Assembly: GCF_010731295.1 (NCBI RefSeq)
Contig: NZ_AP022579.1
Coordinates: forward strand, 4,030,001 to 4,094,000
Length of the DNA: 64,000 bases
DNA from: Mycolicibacterium boenickei
GTDB taxonomy: Bacteria; Actinomycetota; Actinomycetes; Mycobacteriales; Mycobacteriaceae
Reading direction: 5' to 3'
Shown here: positions 49,331-58,476 of the stretch, piece by piece
How positions within the stretch are numbered: the first letter of the stretch is position 1
Layout: each line of letters opens with the position of its first letter
Made by a program: the position numbers and the translations under genes
The notes under the pieces: model-generated
Database searches by the model: none
What the model was told of the DNA's origin: nothing
Seen by the model: only the letters and a program-made list of their open reading frames with translations

Positions 49331-52225
49331 GTGGCTGACCGCCTGATCGTGAAGGGTGCGCGTGAGCACAATCTGCGAGGTGTCGACCTCGATCTGCCGC
49401 GTGATGCGCTGATCGTGTTCACCGGCCTGTCCGGGTCCGGCAAATCCTCGCTGGCCTTCGACACCATCTTCGCCGAGGGGCAGCGCCGCTACGTCGAGTC
49501 GTTGTCGGCGTACGCCCGGCAGTTCCTGGGACAGATGGACAAACCCGACGTCGACTTCATCGAGGGCCTGTCGCCTGCGGTGTCCATCGACCAGAAGTCG
49601 ACCAACCGCAACCCGCGGTCGACCGTGGGCACCATCACCGAGGTGTACGACTACCTGCGCCTGCTGTACGCCCGCGCGGGCACCCCGCACTGCCCGGTGT
49701 GTGGAGAGCGCATCGCCCGCCAGACCCCGCAGCAGATCGTGGACCAGGTGCTGGCCATGGACGAGGGCCTGCGCTTCCAGGTCCTGGCTCCGGTGGTCCG
49801 CACCCGCAAGGGCGAGTTCGTCGACCTGTTCGAGAAGCTCAACACCCAGGGCTACAGCCGCGTCCGGGTGGACGGCGTGGTGCACTCCCTGACCGACCCG
49901 CCGAAGCTCAAGAAGCAGGAAAAGCACGATATCGAGGTGGTCGTCGACCGCCTCACGGTCAAGGCCAGCTCCAAGCAGCGGCTCACCGATTCGGTGGAGA
50001 CCGCGCTCAACCTGGCCGACGGCATCGTGGTGCTGGAGTTCGTCGACCGCGAGGACGACCATCCGCACCGTGAGCAGCGTTTCTCCGAGAAGCTGGCCTG
50101 CCCCAACGGCCACCCGCTGGCCGTGGATGATCTTGAACCCCGGTCGTTCTCGTTCAACTCGCCCTATGGCGCCTGCCCGGAGTGCACGGGCCTGGGCATC
50201 CGCAAAGAGGTCGACCCGGAACTGGTCGTGCCCGACCCGGACCTGACCCTGGCCGGGGGCGCCATCGCGCCGTGGGCCGTCGGGCAGAGCGCCGAGTACT
50301 TCACCCGGATGCTGTCCGGGCTGGGGGATCAACTCGGTTTCGACATCGACACCCCGTGGAAGAAGCTTCCCGCCAAGGCGCGCAAGGCGATCCTGGAAGG
50401 CTCCGATCACCAGGTCCATGTCCGGTACAAGAACCGGTACGGCCGCACCCGGTCCTACTACGCCGATTTCGAAGGCGTGATGGCATTCCTGCAGCGCCGG
50501 ATGGAGCAGACCGACTCCGAGCAGATGAAGGAACGCTACGAGGGCTTCATGCGCGACATCCCGTGTCCGGAGTGCCACGGGACCCGGCTCAAGCCAGAGA
50601 TCCTGGCGGTGACGATGGCCGCGGGCGAGTTCGGCGCGAAGTCCATCGCCCAGGTGGCCGAGCTGTCCATCGCCGACTGTGCCGAGTTCTTGAACGCACT
50701 GACGTTGGGGCCGCGCGAGCAGGCCATCGCCGGGCAGGTGCTCAAGGAGATCCAGTCGCGCCTCGGGTTCCTGCTCGACGTCGGGCTGGACTACCTGTCG
50801 CTGTCGCGGGCAGCCGCGACGCTGTCCGGCGGTGAGGCACAACGCATCCGGTTGGCCACGCAGATCGGCTCCGGACTGGTCGGGGTGCTCTACGTTCTCG
50901 ACGAGCCGTCCATCGGCCTGCATCAGCGCGACAACCGCAGGCTGATCGACACGCTCGTGCGGTTGCGCGACCTCGGCAACACGCTGATCGTCGTCGAACA
51001 CGACCTGGACACCATCGCCCACGCCGACTGGGTCGTCGACATCGGCCCGGCGGCCGGTGAGCACGGTGGCCGGATCGTGCACAGCGGCACCTATCAGGAT
51101 CTGCTGACCAACCCCGAATCCATCACCGGCGCTTACCTTTCCGGCAAGGAGAGCATCGAGGTACCGGCCATCCGGCGGCCCACCGACAAGCGTCGGCAGG
51201 TCACTGTGGTCGGAGCGCGGGAGAACAATCTCAAGGAGATCGACGTCGCGTTCCCGCTCGGCGTGCTCACATCGGTCACCGGGGTGTCCGGCTCGGGCAA
51301 GTCGACGCTGGTCAACGACATCCTGGCTTCGGTGATGGCCAACAAGCTCAACGGTGCCCGGCAGGTGCCCGGCAGGCACACCCGCGTCAACGGGCTCGAC
51401 CAGCTGGACAAACTGGTGCGGGTCGACCAGTCACCGATCGGCCGCACACCGCGGTCCAACCCGGCCACCTATACCGGGGTGTTCGACAAGATCCGGTCCC
51501 TGTTCGCCGCCACCACCGAGGCCAAGGTCCGCGGCTATCAGCCGGGCCGGTTCTCGTTCAACGTCAAGGGCGGCCGGTGCGAGGCCTGCTCCGGTGACGG
51601 CACCATCAAGATCGAGATGAACTTCCTGCCCGACGTCTATGTGCCGTGTGAGGTGTGCCAGGGTGCCCGGTACAACCGGGAAACCCTCGAGGTGCACTAC
51701 AAGGGCAAGACCATCGCCGAGGTGCTGGATCTGTCGATCGAGGAGGCCGCCGAGTTCTTCGAGCCGATCAGCTCGATCCACCGCTATCTCAAGACACTCG
51801 TGGATGTCGGTCTGGGCTATGTCCGGCTGGGCCAGCCGGCGCCGACACTGTCCGGCGGTGAGGCGCAACGCGTCAAGCTGGCCGCCGAACTGCAGAAGCG
51901 GTCCACCGGACGCACCGTCTACATCCTCGACGAGCCCACCACGGGCCTGCATTTCGAGGACATCCGCAAGCTGCTGAAGGTGATCAACGGCCTTGTGGAC
52001 AAAGGCAATACGGTGATCGTCATCGAGCACAACCTCGACGTGATCAAGACTTCGGACTGGATCGTGGACATGGGTCCCGAGGGCGGCGCAGGGGGCGGCA
52101 CGGTCGTCGCTCAGGGCACTCCTGAGGATGTGGCAGCCAACCCGGACAGCTACACCGGCCAGTTCCTCGCCGAGCTGGTCGAGGCGCCCGCGCCGAAACC
52201 CAAGCGCCGCAAGGTCAGCGCCTGA
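49331..52225 (+). CDS. uvrA: Excinuclease ABC subunit A
   Basis: UvrA is the damage-sensing ATPase dimer of nucleotide excision repair. At 964 residues it has the normal length: Walker A1 [13 protein letters not shown] (about 32-44), zinc sites [16 protein letters not shown] and CPECHGTR in the first half, signature [14 protein letters not shown], Walker [13 protein letters not shown], then Walker A2 [11 protein letters not shown], zinc module CEACSGDG...CEVCQGAR, a second [12 protein letters not shown] and [14 protein letters not shown] 49331 is preceded by AAAGGAAA. It is controlled by a predicted DNA-damage promoter and is divergent from the MBL gene. Confidence 0.98.
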   Translation: MADRLIVKGAREHNLRGVDLDLPRDALIVFTGLSGSGKSSLAFDTIFAEGQRRYVESLSAYARQFLGQMDKPDVDFIEGLSPAVSIDQKSTNRNPRSTVGTITEVYDYLRLLYARAGTPHCPVCGERIARQTPQQIVDQVLAMDEGLRFQVLAPVVRTRKGEFVDLFEKLNTQGYSRVRVDGVVHSLTDPPKLKKQEKHDIEVVVDRLTVKASSKQRLTDSVETALNLADGIVVLEFVDREDDHPHREQRFSEKLACPNGHPLAVDDLEPRSFSFNSPYGACPECTGLGIRKEVDPELVVPDPDLTLAGGAIAPWAVGQSAEYFTRMLSGLGDQLGFDIDTPWKKLPAKARKAILEGSDHQVHVRYKNRYGRTRSYYADFEGVMAFLQRRMEQTDSEQMKERYEGFMRDIPCPECHGTRLKPEILAVTMAAGEFGAKSIAQVAELSIADCAEFLNALTLGPREQAIAGQVLKEIQSRLGFLLDVGLDYLSLSRAAATLSGGEAQRIRLATQIGSGLVGVLYVLDEPSIGLHQRDNRRLIDTLVRLRDLGNTLIVVEHDLDTIAHADWVVDIGPAAGEHGGRIVHSGTYQDLLTNPESITGAYLSGKESIEVPAIRRPTDKRRQVTVVGARENNLKEIDVAFPLGVLTSVTGVSGSGKSTLVNDILASVMANKLNGARQVPGRHTRVNGLDQLDKLVRVDQSPIGRTPRSNPATYTGVFDKIRSLFAATTEAKVRGYQPGRFSFNVKGGRCEACSGDGTIKIEMNFLPDVYVPCEVCQGARYNRETLEVHYKGKTIAEVLDLSIEEAAEFFEPISSIHRYLKTLVDVGLGYVRLGQPAPTLSGGEAQRVKLAAELQKRSTGRTVYILDEPTTGLHFEDIRKLLKVINGLVDKGNTVIVIEHNLDVIKTSDWIVDMGPEGGAGGGTVVAQGTPEDVAANPDSYTGQFLAELVEAPAPKPKRRKVSA

Positions 52226-52230
52226 TCGAC

Positions 52231-52260
52231 CCGGTGCGGCCGATAATCCGGTTGCACCGG
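52231..52260. promoter_or_regulatory. Inverted repeat between uvrA and the ABC-F gene
   Basis: CCGGTGC (52231-52237) and GCACCGG (52254-52260) are perfect complements around a 16-base centre, within the 63-base gap. It could be the uvrA terminator (no U-tract) or an attenuator for the ABC-F gene; resistance-type ABC-F genes are often attenuated. TTTTGG follows at 52271-52276. Confidence 0.4.
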
Positions 52261-52288
52261 GGCTGTGCGGTTTTGGAGACTGGCTCGT

Positions 52289-53935
52289 ATGGGCCACGTT
52301 GAGGTCGCACACATCAGCCATACGCTGCCGGATGGTCGGCAGCTGCTCGACGATGTCTCGTTCCGGATCGCCGACGGCACGACAGCGGCCCTTGTCGGTC
52401 CGAACGGTGCTGGTAAAACCACACTGCTGCGGCTGATCTCCAGCGATCTGGTACCCCAGCAGGGCACGGTGGCGCACAGCGGCGGGCTGGGAGTCATGCG
52501 CCAATTCATCGGAGGTATCCGCGATTCCACGTCGGTCCACGAACTGCTGTTGTCGGTTGCGCCGCCTCGCTTGCGTGCCGCCGCGGTCGACGTGGATGCG
52601 GCTGAGCTCGTTCTGATGGAGCGTGACGACGAACCCAGCCAGATGCGCTACGCCAACGCGCTCGCCGGCTGGGGCGACGCCGGCGGGTACGACGCCGAAA
52701 TCCTCTGGGACGCCTGCTGTATCGCCGCGCTCGGAGTGCCCTACGAATCCTGTCGCTGGCGACTGGTGAACACACTGTCGGGTGGCGAACAGAAACGACT
52801 GGTGCTGGAGGCGCTGCTCCGCGGACCCGACGAGGTGTTGTTGCTGGACGAGCCGGACAACTATCTCGACGTGCCGGGCAAGCAGTGGCTGGAGCAGCGG
52901 CTGGGGGAGACGAACAAGACCATCCTCATGGTCACCCATGACCGGGAGCTGCTCAACCGCACCGCGGAACGGATCGTGACGGTCGAATCGCGGCACGTCT
53001 GGGTCCACGGCGGCGGTTTCGCCAGTTATGCGCAGGCCCGCCGGGACCGCAACGAACGTCTCGAAGAACTGCGCCGGCGATGGGATGAGGAGCACGCCAA
53101 GCTGAGGACGCTCGTCGTCGAGCTGCGTCAGAAGGCCGCGTACAACGACGGTATGGCGTCGCGGTATCAGGCCGCGTTGACCCGGCTGCGCAAGTTCGAA
53201 GAGGCGGGCCCTCCCGAGGTGCCGCCGCGTGATCAGGACATCAAGATGCGGTTGCGGGGTGGCCGCACCGGCCGACGCGCGGTGATCTGCAATGACCTCG
53301 AACTCACCGGTCTGATGCGGCCGTTCGACCTGGAGATTTTTTACGGTGAGCGCGTTGCGGTGCTGGGTTCCAACGGTTCTGGCAAATCGCACTTCCTGCG
53401 AATGCTGACCGCGGTGGCCGACGAGCTGCCTCGTGGGGCAGTCGCCGCCGAGCCCGTGGCACACAGTGGTCTCGCGCGTCTCGGTGCCAGGGTATCGCCG
53501 GGACTGTTCGCGCAAACCCATGCGCGCCCGGATCTCGCCGGCCGAACACCGTGCGAAATCGTGATGGTCGAGCATGCCAGGCTGCGCACCGAAGCGATGA
53601 GCGCGCTGGCTCGCTACGAGCTGCAGGCCTGCGCGGAACAGCCTTTCGAAACACTCTCTGGAGGCCAGCAGGCCCGGTTGCAGATCCTGCTACTCGAACT
53701 TGGCGGCGCGACACTGCTGCTGCTCGACGAACCGACAGACAACCTCGATCTTGCCAGCGCCGAAGCGCTACAGGACGGACTTGCCGCCTATGCGGGCACG
53801 GTGGTCGCGGTCACCCATGACCGTTGGTTTGCCCGGTCGTTCGACCGCTTCCTGGTGTTCGGAGCCGATGGCTTCGTCTATGAATCGACCGACCCGGTAT
53901 GGGACGAGTCGCGGGTGGTACGCACGCGGGGTTAG
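52289..53935 (+). CDS. ABC-F family ATPase (ribosome-associated)
   Basis: This 548-residue protein has two ABC domains and no membrane segment. Domain 1: Walker A GPNGAGKTT (about 41-49), signature LSGGEQKR, Walker B LLLDEPDNYLD, which differs from the usual DEPTNHLD, and THDREL. A charged linker of about 80 residues (RRDRNERLEELRRRWDEEHA) joins domain 2: GSNGSGKSH (about 365), LSGGQQARL, LLLLDEPTDNLD and THDRWF. ABC-F proteins act on stalled ribosomes, and some protect from antibiotics. ATG 52289 follows GGAG with a long spacing. It is absent at this site in M. tuberculosis. Confidence 0.88.
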   Translation: MGHVEVAHISHTLPDGRQLLDDVSFRIADGTTAALVGPNGAGKTTLLRLISSDLVPQQGTVAHSGGLGVMRQFIGGIRDSTSVHELLLSVAPPRLRAAAVDVDAAELVLMERDDEPSQMRYANALAGWGDAGGYDAEILWDACCIAALGVPYESCRWRLVNTLSGGEQKRLVLEALLRGPDEVLLLDEPDNYLDVPGKQWLEQRLGETNKTILMVTHDRELLNRTAERIVTVESRHVWVHGGGFASYAQARRDRNERLEELRRRWDEEHAKLRTLVVELRQKAAYNDGMASRYQAALTRLRKFEEAGPPEVPPRDQDIKMRLRGGRTGRRAVICNDLELTGLMRPFDLEIFYGERVAVLGSNGSGKSHFLRMLTAVADELPRGAVAAEPVAHSGLARLGARVSPGLFAQTHARPDLAGRTPCEIVMVEHARLRTEAMSALARYELQACAEQPFETLSGGQQARLQILLLELGGATLLLLDEPTDNLDLASAEALQDGLAAYAGTVVAVTHDRWFARSFDRFLVFGADGFVYESTDPVWDESRVVRTRG

Positions 53936-53945
53936 CTTTTCGTCA

Positions 53946-53968
53946 GCGGTGACCGGATCGGTCACCGC
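53946..53968. terminator. Candidate hairpin at a convergent junction
   Basis: A perfect 9-base stem (53946-53954 with 53960-53968, 5-base loop) lies 10 bases after the ABC-F stop and overlaps the stop codon of the convergent membrane protein gene. There is no downstream T-run, so it is a plausible but weak terminator. Confidence 0.45.
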
Positions 53969-54531
53969 ATCGTGTGGTAGCTCTGGAACGCGAACCAATG
54001 CGGGCCAAGCCGTTTCGCCCAGCTGATGACGTAATCGCCCGCGGGCTGGTGGACCGTACGCGGTGCACTGCCGTCGGCGCTGTAGGCGAACCCGTCGAAG
54101 CCGTTCATGTCATCGTGGCGGACGAAGTCGATGAAATTGTCGGTCCGGTGCCCTACCGAATCAACGGTGTAGCCCGCGATGCGGTGGGGTTGTCGCCCGA
54201 AGGCGGCGTCGTCGACGAATGCCTGTAGTGCACGTTCGAACGAGGGCTGCGCCGCCCGCCAATGCAGTTGCAGCGGAACGCTTGTGCAAGCCAGCCCGAT
54301 TCCGGCGACCACTAGCGCCGGGCTCGCCAGCATCACCGCCCATTCGCGACGTCCGGCTCTGCCTCGCAACGCCATGGCGACGACGCACCAGATCACGAAC
54401 AACGCGGTCAGGGACAGCGCCGCGGCGTAGAGGATGTCCGACGGCTCTCCGGGAAAGCTCGCTCCGTAGAGCAGGCCGAGAACAGCGCATCCGGTCAGGG
54501 CCAAGAGGGCCCAACCGGCGAGCCGCGTCAT
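53962..54531 (-). CDS. Membrane protein of unknown function
   Basis: This 189-residue protein has three hydrophobic segments in the first ~95 residues (about 5-25, 34-56 and 68-90), then a soluble domain of ~100 residues containing HRIAGYTVDSVGHRTDNF and a final WFAFQSYHTMR. No family is recognised. Its start overlaps the stop of the AlkZ-like gene (ATGA, 54528-54531), so it is the last gene of a three-gene unit. It ends convergently to the ABC-F gene. Confidence 0.7.
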   Translation of the reverse strand: MTRLAGWALLALTGCAVLGLLYGASFPGEPSDILYAAALSLTALFVIWCVVAMALRGRAGRREWAVMLASPALVVAGIGLACTSVPLQLHWRAAQPSFERALQAFVDDAAFGRQPHRIAGYTVDSVGHRTDNFIDFVRHDDMNGFDGFAYSADGSAPRTVHQPAGDYVISWAKRLGPHWFAFQSYHTMR

Positions 54532-55691
54532 GAGCGCTTGGACAACGGCGACGGGAACCTGGGATTGGCGCGGGCACCGGCCAGCCATTCGGTGAGGGCG
54601 TCGGCGCGCTGCCGCAGCGCGCGGGTGCCGTCGCGACCGACCTCCTCCAGCAGATGAAGCTGGACGCGGCCGTCGGCATCCTGGCCCCAGCCGCCCACGA
54701 TCCGGCCGTTCCACCACGCCGTCGGCCCGCCGTTGCCGTTGGTGTCGAACACCTCCGGGCGATGATCGCCGAGATACCAGTCACGGTCGAACCACCCCAT
54801 CGTGGTGACGTCCAGACCCGGGAGCAGGGCCGCCCACGGCTCGGCGTCCGGTTCGACGTCGAGGTCGTCGGGCAGGACATAGCCGGGCGTACCTGCCAGG
54901 TCCACCTCGACGGCGCCGACATCGCGCAGGGCGTGGCGGGCCCAGGTCAGGGTGTTGCCGAACCACCACTTGATGTCGGTGACCGTGGCCGGACCGAATG
55001 TCCGTAGCCAGCTGCGCACCAGTTCGGCGCGGGCATGGTCCGGCTCGGCCGTCGGCACCGATGTCCCGAGCCATTCGGAGGTGACCGCCCACCGCGGCCG
55101 TGAGTTGGTCCAGCCGCTGTCGTTGGGGCCGCGAACGATCTCCCCGCGTACCCCGAGGACCGTCAAAACCCTTGGGGAAAGCGGGGTCTCACCGCCCCAG
55201 CGCTTTCCCGGCGCCGGGTCGAAACTGCCGGCGAGCTCGGGCAGTGCGGTGCGCAGCTGGGCCGCCGGGGTCGGGCCGTGCTCGCGCAGGTGGGCCAGGA
55301 CCGCCTGACATGCCGTGTCCAGCCATCGGGTGCCGTCGGCGGCCACCCCGGCCTTCTCCACATCGCCGACGAGCTTGCGCTGCTCGTTGCCTGCCACCCG
55401 GTCACTGGCCCCGGCCTGCACCAGCGGCAGGTCCTCGGTACGGACGATCCACAGCGTGCGGCGCATCGCGAGGTGTTTGAGCAGCGTGCGCCGCTGGTAC
55501 AGCTCGCTGTCGAGGTCGTCGACGGTGAAGCCGGGCAGCCGGGCGAACAGGGACAGATAGGGCGTCGAGGGGTCGGTGGCGTGCAAGCCGACGAAGGCGC
55601 CCGTGGTGCCGGAGACGGAGGAGGCCGGTTGGCTCAGGAAATGGCGCCGGGCCAGCCGGGCCCGCCGCTCGGCAATAGTGAACGTGCGCAC
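54528..55691 (-). CDS. AlkZ-like (HTH_42) winged-helix DNA-binding protein
   Basis: This 387-residue protein of the HTH_42 family includes DNA glycosylases AlkZ and AlkX (YcaQ) that unhook crosslinks and bulky adducts. Family blocks are RARLARRHFLSQ, PYLSLFARLPGF, LAMRRTLWIV (about 79-88) and IVGGWGQDADGRVQLHLLEEV. The catalytic Q-x-Q of AlkZ (after G-L) is replaced by H37-A-T39 in VGLHATDPSTPY. The enzyme may therefore have altered activity or only bind DNA. GTG 55691 lies 3 bases after the upstream gene stop. The location near uvrA is suggestive of a repair role, which is inference. Confidence 0.8.
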   Translation of the reverse strand: MRTFTIAERRARLARRHFLSQPASSVSGTTGAFVGLHATDPSTPYLSLFARLPGFTVDDLDSELYQRRTLLKHLAMRRTLWIVRTEDLPLVQAGASDRVAGNEQRKLVGDVEKAGVAADGTRWLDTACQAVLAHLREHGPTPAAQLRTALPELAGSFDPAPGKRWGGETPLSPRVLTVLGVRGEIVRGPNDSGWTNSRPRWAVTSEWLGTSVPTAEPDHARAELVRSWLRTFGPATVTDIKWWFGNTLTWARHALRDVGAVEVDLAGTPGYVLPDDLDVEPDAEPWAALLPGLDVTTMGWFDRDWYLGDHRPEVFDTNGNGGPTAWWNGRIVGGWGQDADGRVQLHLLEEVGRDGTRALRQRADALTEWLAGARANPRFPSPLSKRS

Positions 55692-55694
55692 GGA

Positions 55695-56027
55695 TCAGGT
55701 GTCGTCCTTGTGCATGGACTCACGGATCTGCTGCAAGCGCTCGGCGGCTGCCTGTTGGCGCTTCTCGTACTGCTCCTCGACGGAGCGGCCCTCGGGTGTC
55801 TCGGCGGCCAGCTCAGCAGCGCCGAGCGCGGTGCCGTACCGGGTCTCGATCTTCTCCCTGACCGCGTCGAACGTCGGCACCCCGGCGGCGGTGTAGCCGG
55901 TGTCGGGCACCTCGACGGGCGCGGACGCCGGGCCGGTGGCCGGAGCCTGGGGAACGATCTCACCCTCGATCGCAGCGGGCTCCTCGGCTTCTTCTGGCTG
56001 ATCCGGCTGATCTGGGTCCTTGGTCAC
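55695..56027 (-). CDS. Small acidic protein of unknown function
   Basis: This 110-residue protein has an acidic, proline-rich N-terminus (DPDQPDQPEEAEEP, 5-18), a middle with VPTFDAVREKIETRYG and a long charged helix near the C-terminus (RSVEEQYEKRQQAAAERL). There are no cysteines or membrane segments. GTG 56027 is supported by minus-strand TAACGT (56040-56035) ending 7 bases before it; ATG 56057 would give a 120-residue version. It is the first gene of the unit with the AlkZ-like and membrane proteins. The function is unknown. Confidence 0.65.
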   Translation of the reverse strand: MTKDPDQPDQPEEAEEPAAIEGEIVPQAPATGPASAPVEVPDTGYTAAGVPTFDAVREKIETRYGTALGAAELAAETPEGRSVEEQYEKRQQAAAERLQQIRESMHKDDT

Positions 56028-56143
56028 GAAACCCACGTTACCTGCGGGAACCGACATTTCTTGGGATCGGTAGCACTTGACCCCGCATTGACTGAGCGCA
56101 CGACGGAGCCATCGGGGCAACGCGGAACGAAGGGGAAGACGCA

Positions 56144-56659
56144 ATGACCATGAATCGAGTTGTCGCAGGCGCCATGGGACTGCTCGCGACCGGTGTGGTG
56201 CTGGTGGGCTGCTCGGACGACAAGCCCGCCGACAAGTCCGGTGACAAGCCGGCCGCATCGGCGACCGACACCAAGGCATCCGACACCAAGGTCAGCTCGG
56301 GCAGCAATGCTCAGGTGAAGGTCGACGGATCAGATCTGGCTGGCCTGGACCTGAACTCGGTCACCTGTGTCAAGCAGGGCGGCAAGATCAACGTCGGCAG
56401 CGCCGCGATCGGCGGCCAGCAGGGCCTCGGCGTGGTGATGACCGACGAGGCCACTCCGAAGGTCGAGTCGCTCGGCCTGGTCTACGACGGCAGCGCGCTG
56501 GCGGTCAGCGAGGCCATGGGTGTGAAGGTCGGGTCGGCCGAGGTCAAGGTCGACGGGGACACCTACACCATCACCGGTGAAGCGTCGGGCGCCGACATGA
56601 AGAACCCGATGGCCGGGATGATCAACAAGCCGTTCACCATCACGGTGTCCTGCGGCTGA
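56144..56659 (+). CDS. LpqH-like (19-kDa antigen family) lipoprotein
   Basis: This 171-residue lipoprotein has signal peptide MTMNRVVAGAMGLLATGVVL and lipobox LVGC (Cys 23). A Lys/Asp/Ser/Thr-rich linker (about 24-60) precedes a beta-rich domain with two cysteines (VTCVKQGGK and the final VSCG), which likely form a disulphide. This layout is that of the mycobacterial 19-kDa antigen family (LpqH). These proteins are surface-exposed and immunogenic; their role is unclear. AAGGGGAAG lies before the ATG. A strong terminator follows 12 bases after the stop. Confidence 0.85.
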   Translation: MTMNRVVAGAMGLLATGVVLVGCSDDKPADKSGDKPAASATDTKASDTKVSSGSNAQVKVDGSDLAGLDLNSVTCVKQGGKINVGSAAIGGQQGLGVVMTDEATPKVESLGLVYDGSALAVSEAMGVKVGSAEVKVDGDTYTITGEASGADMKNPMAGMINKPFTITVSCG

Positions 56660-56670
56660 TCTCCCGACAT

Positions 56671-56717
56671 GGCGGGCGTGCCCGGCAGACCATTTGCCGG
56701 GTGCGCCCGCCGCTTTT
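56671..56717 (+). terminator. Strong terminator after the LpqH-like gene
   Basis: A 17-base stem (56671-56687 with 56695-56711; two internal G.U pairs) with a 7-base loop is followed by GCTTTT. It isolates the lipoprotein gene from the TPR gene, whose start codon is only 20 bases further on. TATATGG just after the T-run supplies the next promoter. Confidence 0.87.
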
Positions 56718-56730
56718 ATATGGTGCAGGG

Positions 56731-58476
56731 GTGACCATCGCCGGCGATCTCGACCGCGCCCGTCACCTCGCGCTGGCTGCCGATGAGGTCGCTGCCCGTG
56801 ACCTGCTGGTGTCCCTGTTGCCGCTGATCGAGCAGGCCGACCGTGACGACCATGCGCTCGAGGTGTTCGCCCAGCTCGGTGAGATCTACCTGGTGCGCAC
56901 CGCGTATGAGGGTGTGGTGGAAAGCATTTCCCGCATCCGCGACTGCCTGGCGATCTACGTCGCGATCCGCTCGGGGCAGCGCCCCGACCTCGCCGCCGAG
57001 GCCACCATGTCCGATCACGACATCGATCGCATGATCTGCCGGTACACCCGTCGCGTCGAGTTTCTCGACGCCGGACTCGCCGCGGCCCGCGGTGAGCACG
57101 ACAGTGCCGCCGCACATCTGGCGACGCTGATCGAAGCCCCCGGCGAATTCGACGATTTGGCGCCCGAACACCGTAACCTGATCTGCTACACCAGGATTCT
57201 GATCGCGAGCGGTCTGTGCGACGACGACCTCTACGCCGCATCGGTGCCGGTGTGGGCCGAGGTCCTCGACGCCCTGCAGGATGCGGCGCCCGGCGCCGAC
57301 GACATCGAATCCGACTACCTTTTCGTCGCGGGAGCACTCGGCTACGGCCGGTTCTGCATCGAGTCCGGTCGTCTCGATGAAGCCGAGCCGTGGTTGCGCC
57401 GGGCCGGTGCCCGGGCAGAGGCCCGCGGCTGGAAACTCGCCGGCGCCCGAGCCCAGCTCGAGCGCGCCGCCTCGGCCTGGTCTGCCGGTTCCTACGCCGA
57501 GACTCAGGACTTGATCACCGTGGCCTACCCGGTGATCGCCGAGCATGCCCGGGCCCACGACGTGTCCCGCAGCTGGTTGTATTTCGGGCTGATCCGGTTG
57601 GGGCTCGGTCGGTTGAAGGAAGCCGATGAATGCTGGGAACACGCCGAACGACATTGGCGGGAACTCGGCAAGCCGCTGCACATACACCGGATCCTGTTGC
57701 AGCGCAGCTGGATCGCCATCTTCCGGGGCGCCTTCGAAGAAGCGGTGCACATGGTGGAGCAGGCCCGCGAATACCTGGACGCATCGCCCCGGCACAGCTG
57801 GCTGCAGTACGCCAGACTCGATGCGCACCTCGGCAACATCTGGCGAGCCGATGCACTGGTGGAAATGGGTTTCGACGGCGTCGGCGAACCGGGCCAGGAC
57901 TGGAACGAGGTCGAGGCCAGGCATGCGGCGGGGCTCGGCGTGGTCGACTGCACCCCGGGCACGCCCGAGTACCGCCGTGCGATGGTCAAGCTCGACCGTG
58001 CCATCGACCTCAAGGTCCCCGCCGCGCTGGCGGTCGATTCGGTGCGCTACACGATCACCGACGCCGGGGCCAGGGCCCGGTGGGCGAGCGGGGTGTCGGC
58101 TCCCTTGCTGGCGGGCGCGTTCGCCGTGGCCTGGGAATCGGACAATACCGAGCTGACTTGCGAATTGGTCGAATACCACAGTGCACGAGGAACTTTCAGT
58201 ACCGATCCGGCGGCCGCTCCAGGGCCGGCCGAGGATTGGACCGGAACCGCCACGGCGATGGTTCCGGTCGAAGCCGAACTCGCACCACAACTCGCCGTGG
58301 CAGCGGCCGCCGAGCCGGTCGGCGGCGAAGGTGCGCTGACGCGACTCGGACCGTTGCCTCCACTGCGAATGGATCCGGTTTCGGGGCCGATCATGAGTCA
58401 CTACCGGGAGTTGGCGCTGCAGCGGTACGGCCAGGACGTCACCGCCCCTGGCGCGGAATGGACGACGTGGCCATGA
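56731..58476 (+). CDS. TPR-like repeat protein, partner of CHAT protein
   Basis: This 581-residue protein is built almost entirely of paired helices, with tetratricopeptide-like spacing (HALEVFAQLGEIYLVRTAYEG, LGYGRFCIESGRLDEAEPWL, WLYFGLIRLGLGRLKEADECW, WIAIFRGAFEEAVHMVEQAR). The last ~100 residues are proline/alanine-rich with GSL-like linkers. GTG 56731 is leaderless by spacing: TATGGT (56719-56724) ends 6 bases before it, just past the previous terminator. Its stop overlaps the CHAT gene start by 4 bases (ATGA). TPR-CHAT pairing is a known theme of regulated bacterial proteases; function here unknown. Confidence 0.78.
   Translation: MTIAGDLDRARHLALAADEVAARDLLVSLLPLIEQADRDDHALEVFAQLGEIYLVRTAYEGVVESISRIRDCLAIYVAIRSGQRPDLAAEATMSDHDIDRMICRYTRRVEFLDAGLAAARGEHDSAAAHLATLIEAPGEFDDLAPEHRNLICYTRILIASGLCDDDLYAASVPVWAEVLDALQDAAPGADDIESDYLFVAGALGYGRFCIESGRLDEAEPWLRRAGARAEARGWKLAGARAQLERAASAWSAGSYAETQDLITVAYPVIAEHARAHDVSRSWLYFGLIRLGLGRLKEADECWEHAERHWRELGKPLHIHRILLQRSWIAIFRGAFEEAVHMVEQAREYLDASPRHSWLQYARLDAHLGNIWRADALVEMGFDGVGEPGQDWNEVEARHAAGLGVVDCTPGTPEYRRAMVKLDRAIDLKVPAALAVDSVRYTITDAGARARWASGVSAPLLAGAFAVAWESDNTELTCELVEYHSARGTFSTDPAAAPGPAEDWTGTATAMVPVEAELAPQLAVAAAAEPVGGEGALTRLGPLPPLRMDPVSGPIMSHYRELALQRYGQDVTAPGAEWTTWP

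Noticed and set aside
49232..53575. Two minus-strand open frames of more than 700 residues opposite uvrA and the ABC-F gene
   Set aside because: They are antisense mirrors of genuine genes, rich in His/Gly/Val/Leu runs and without domain signatures.
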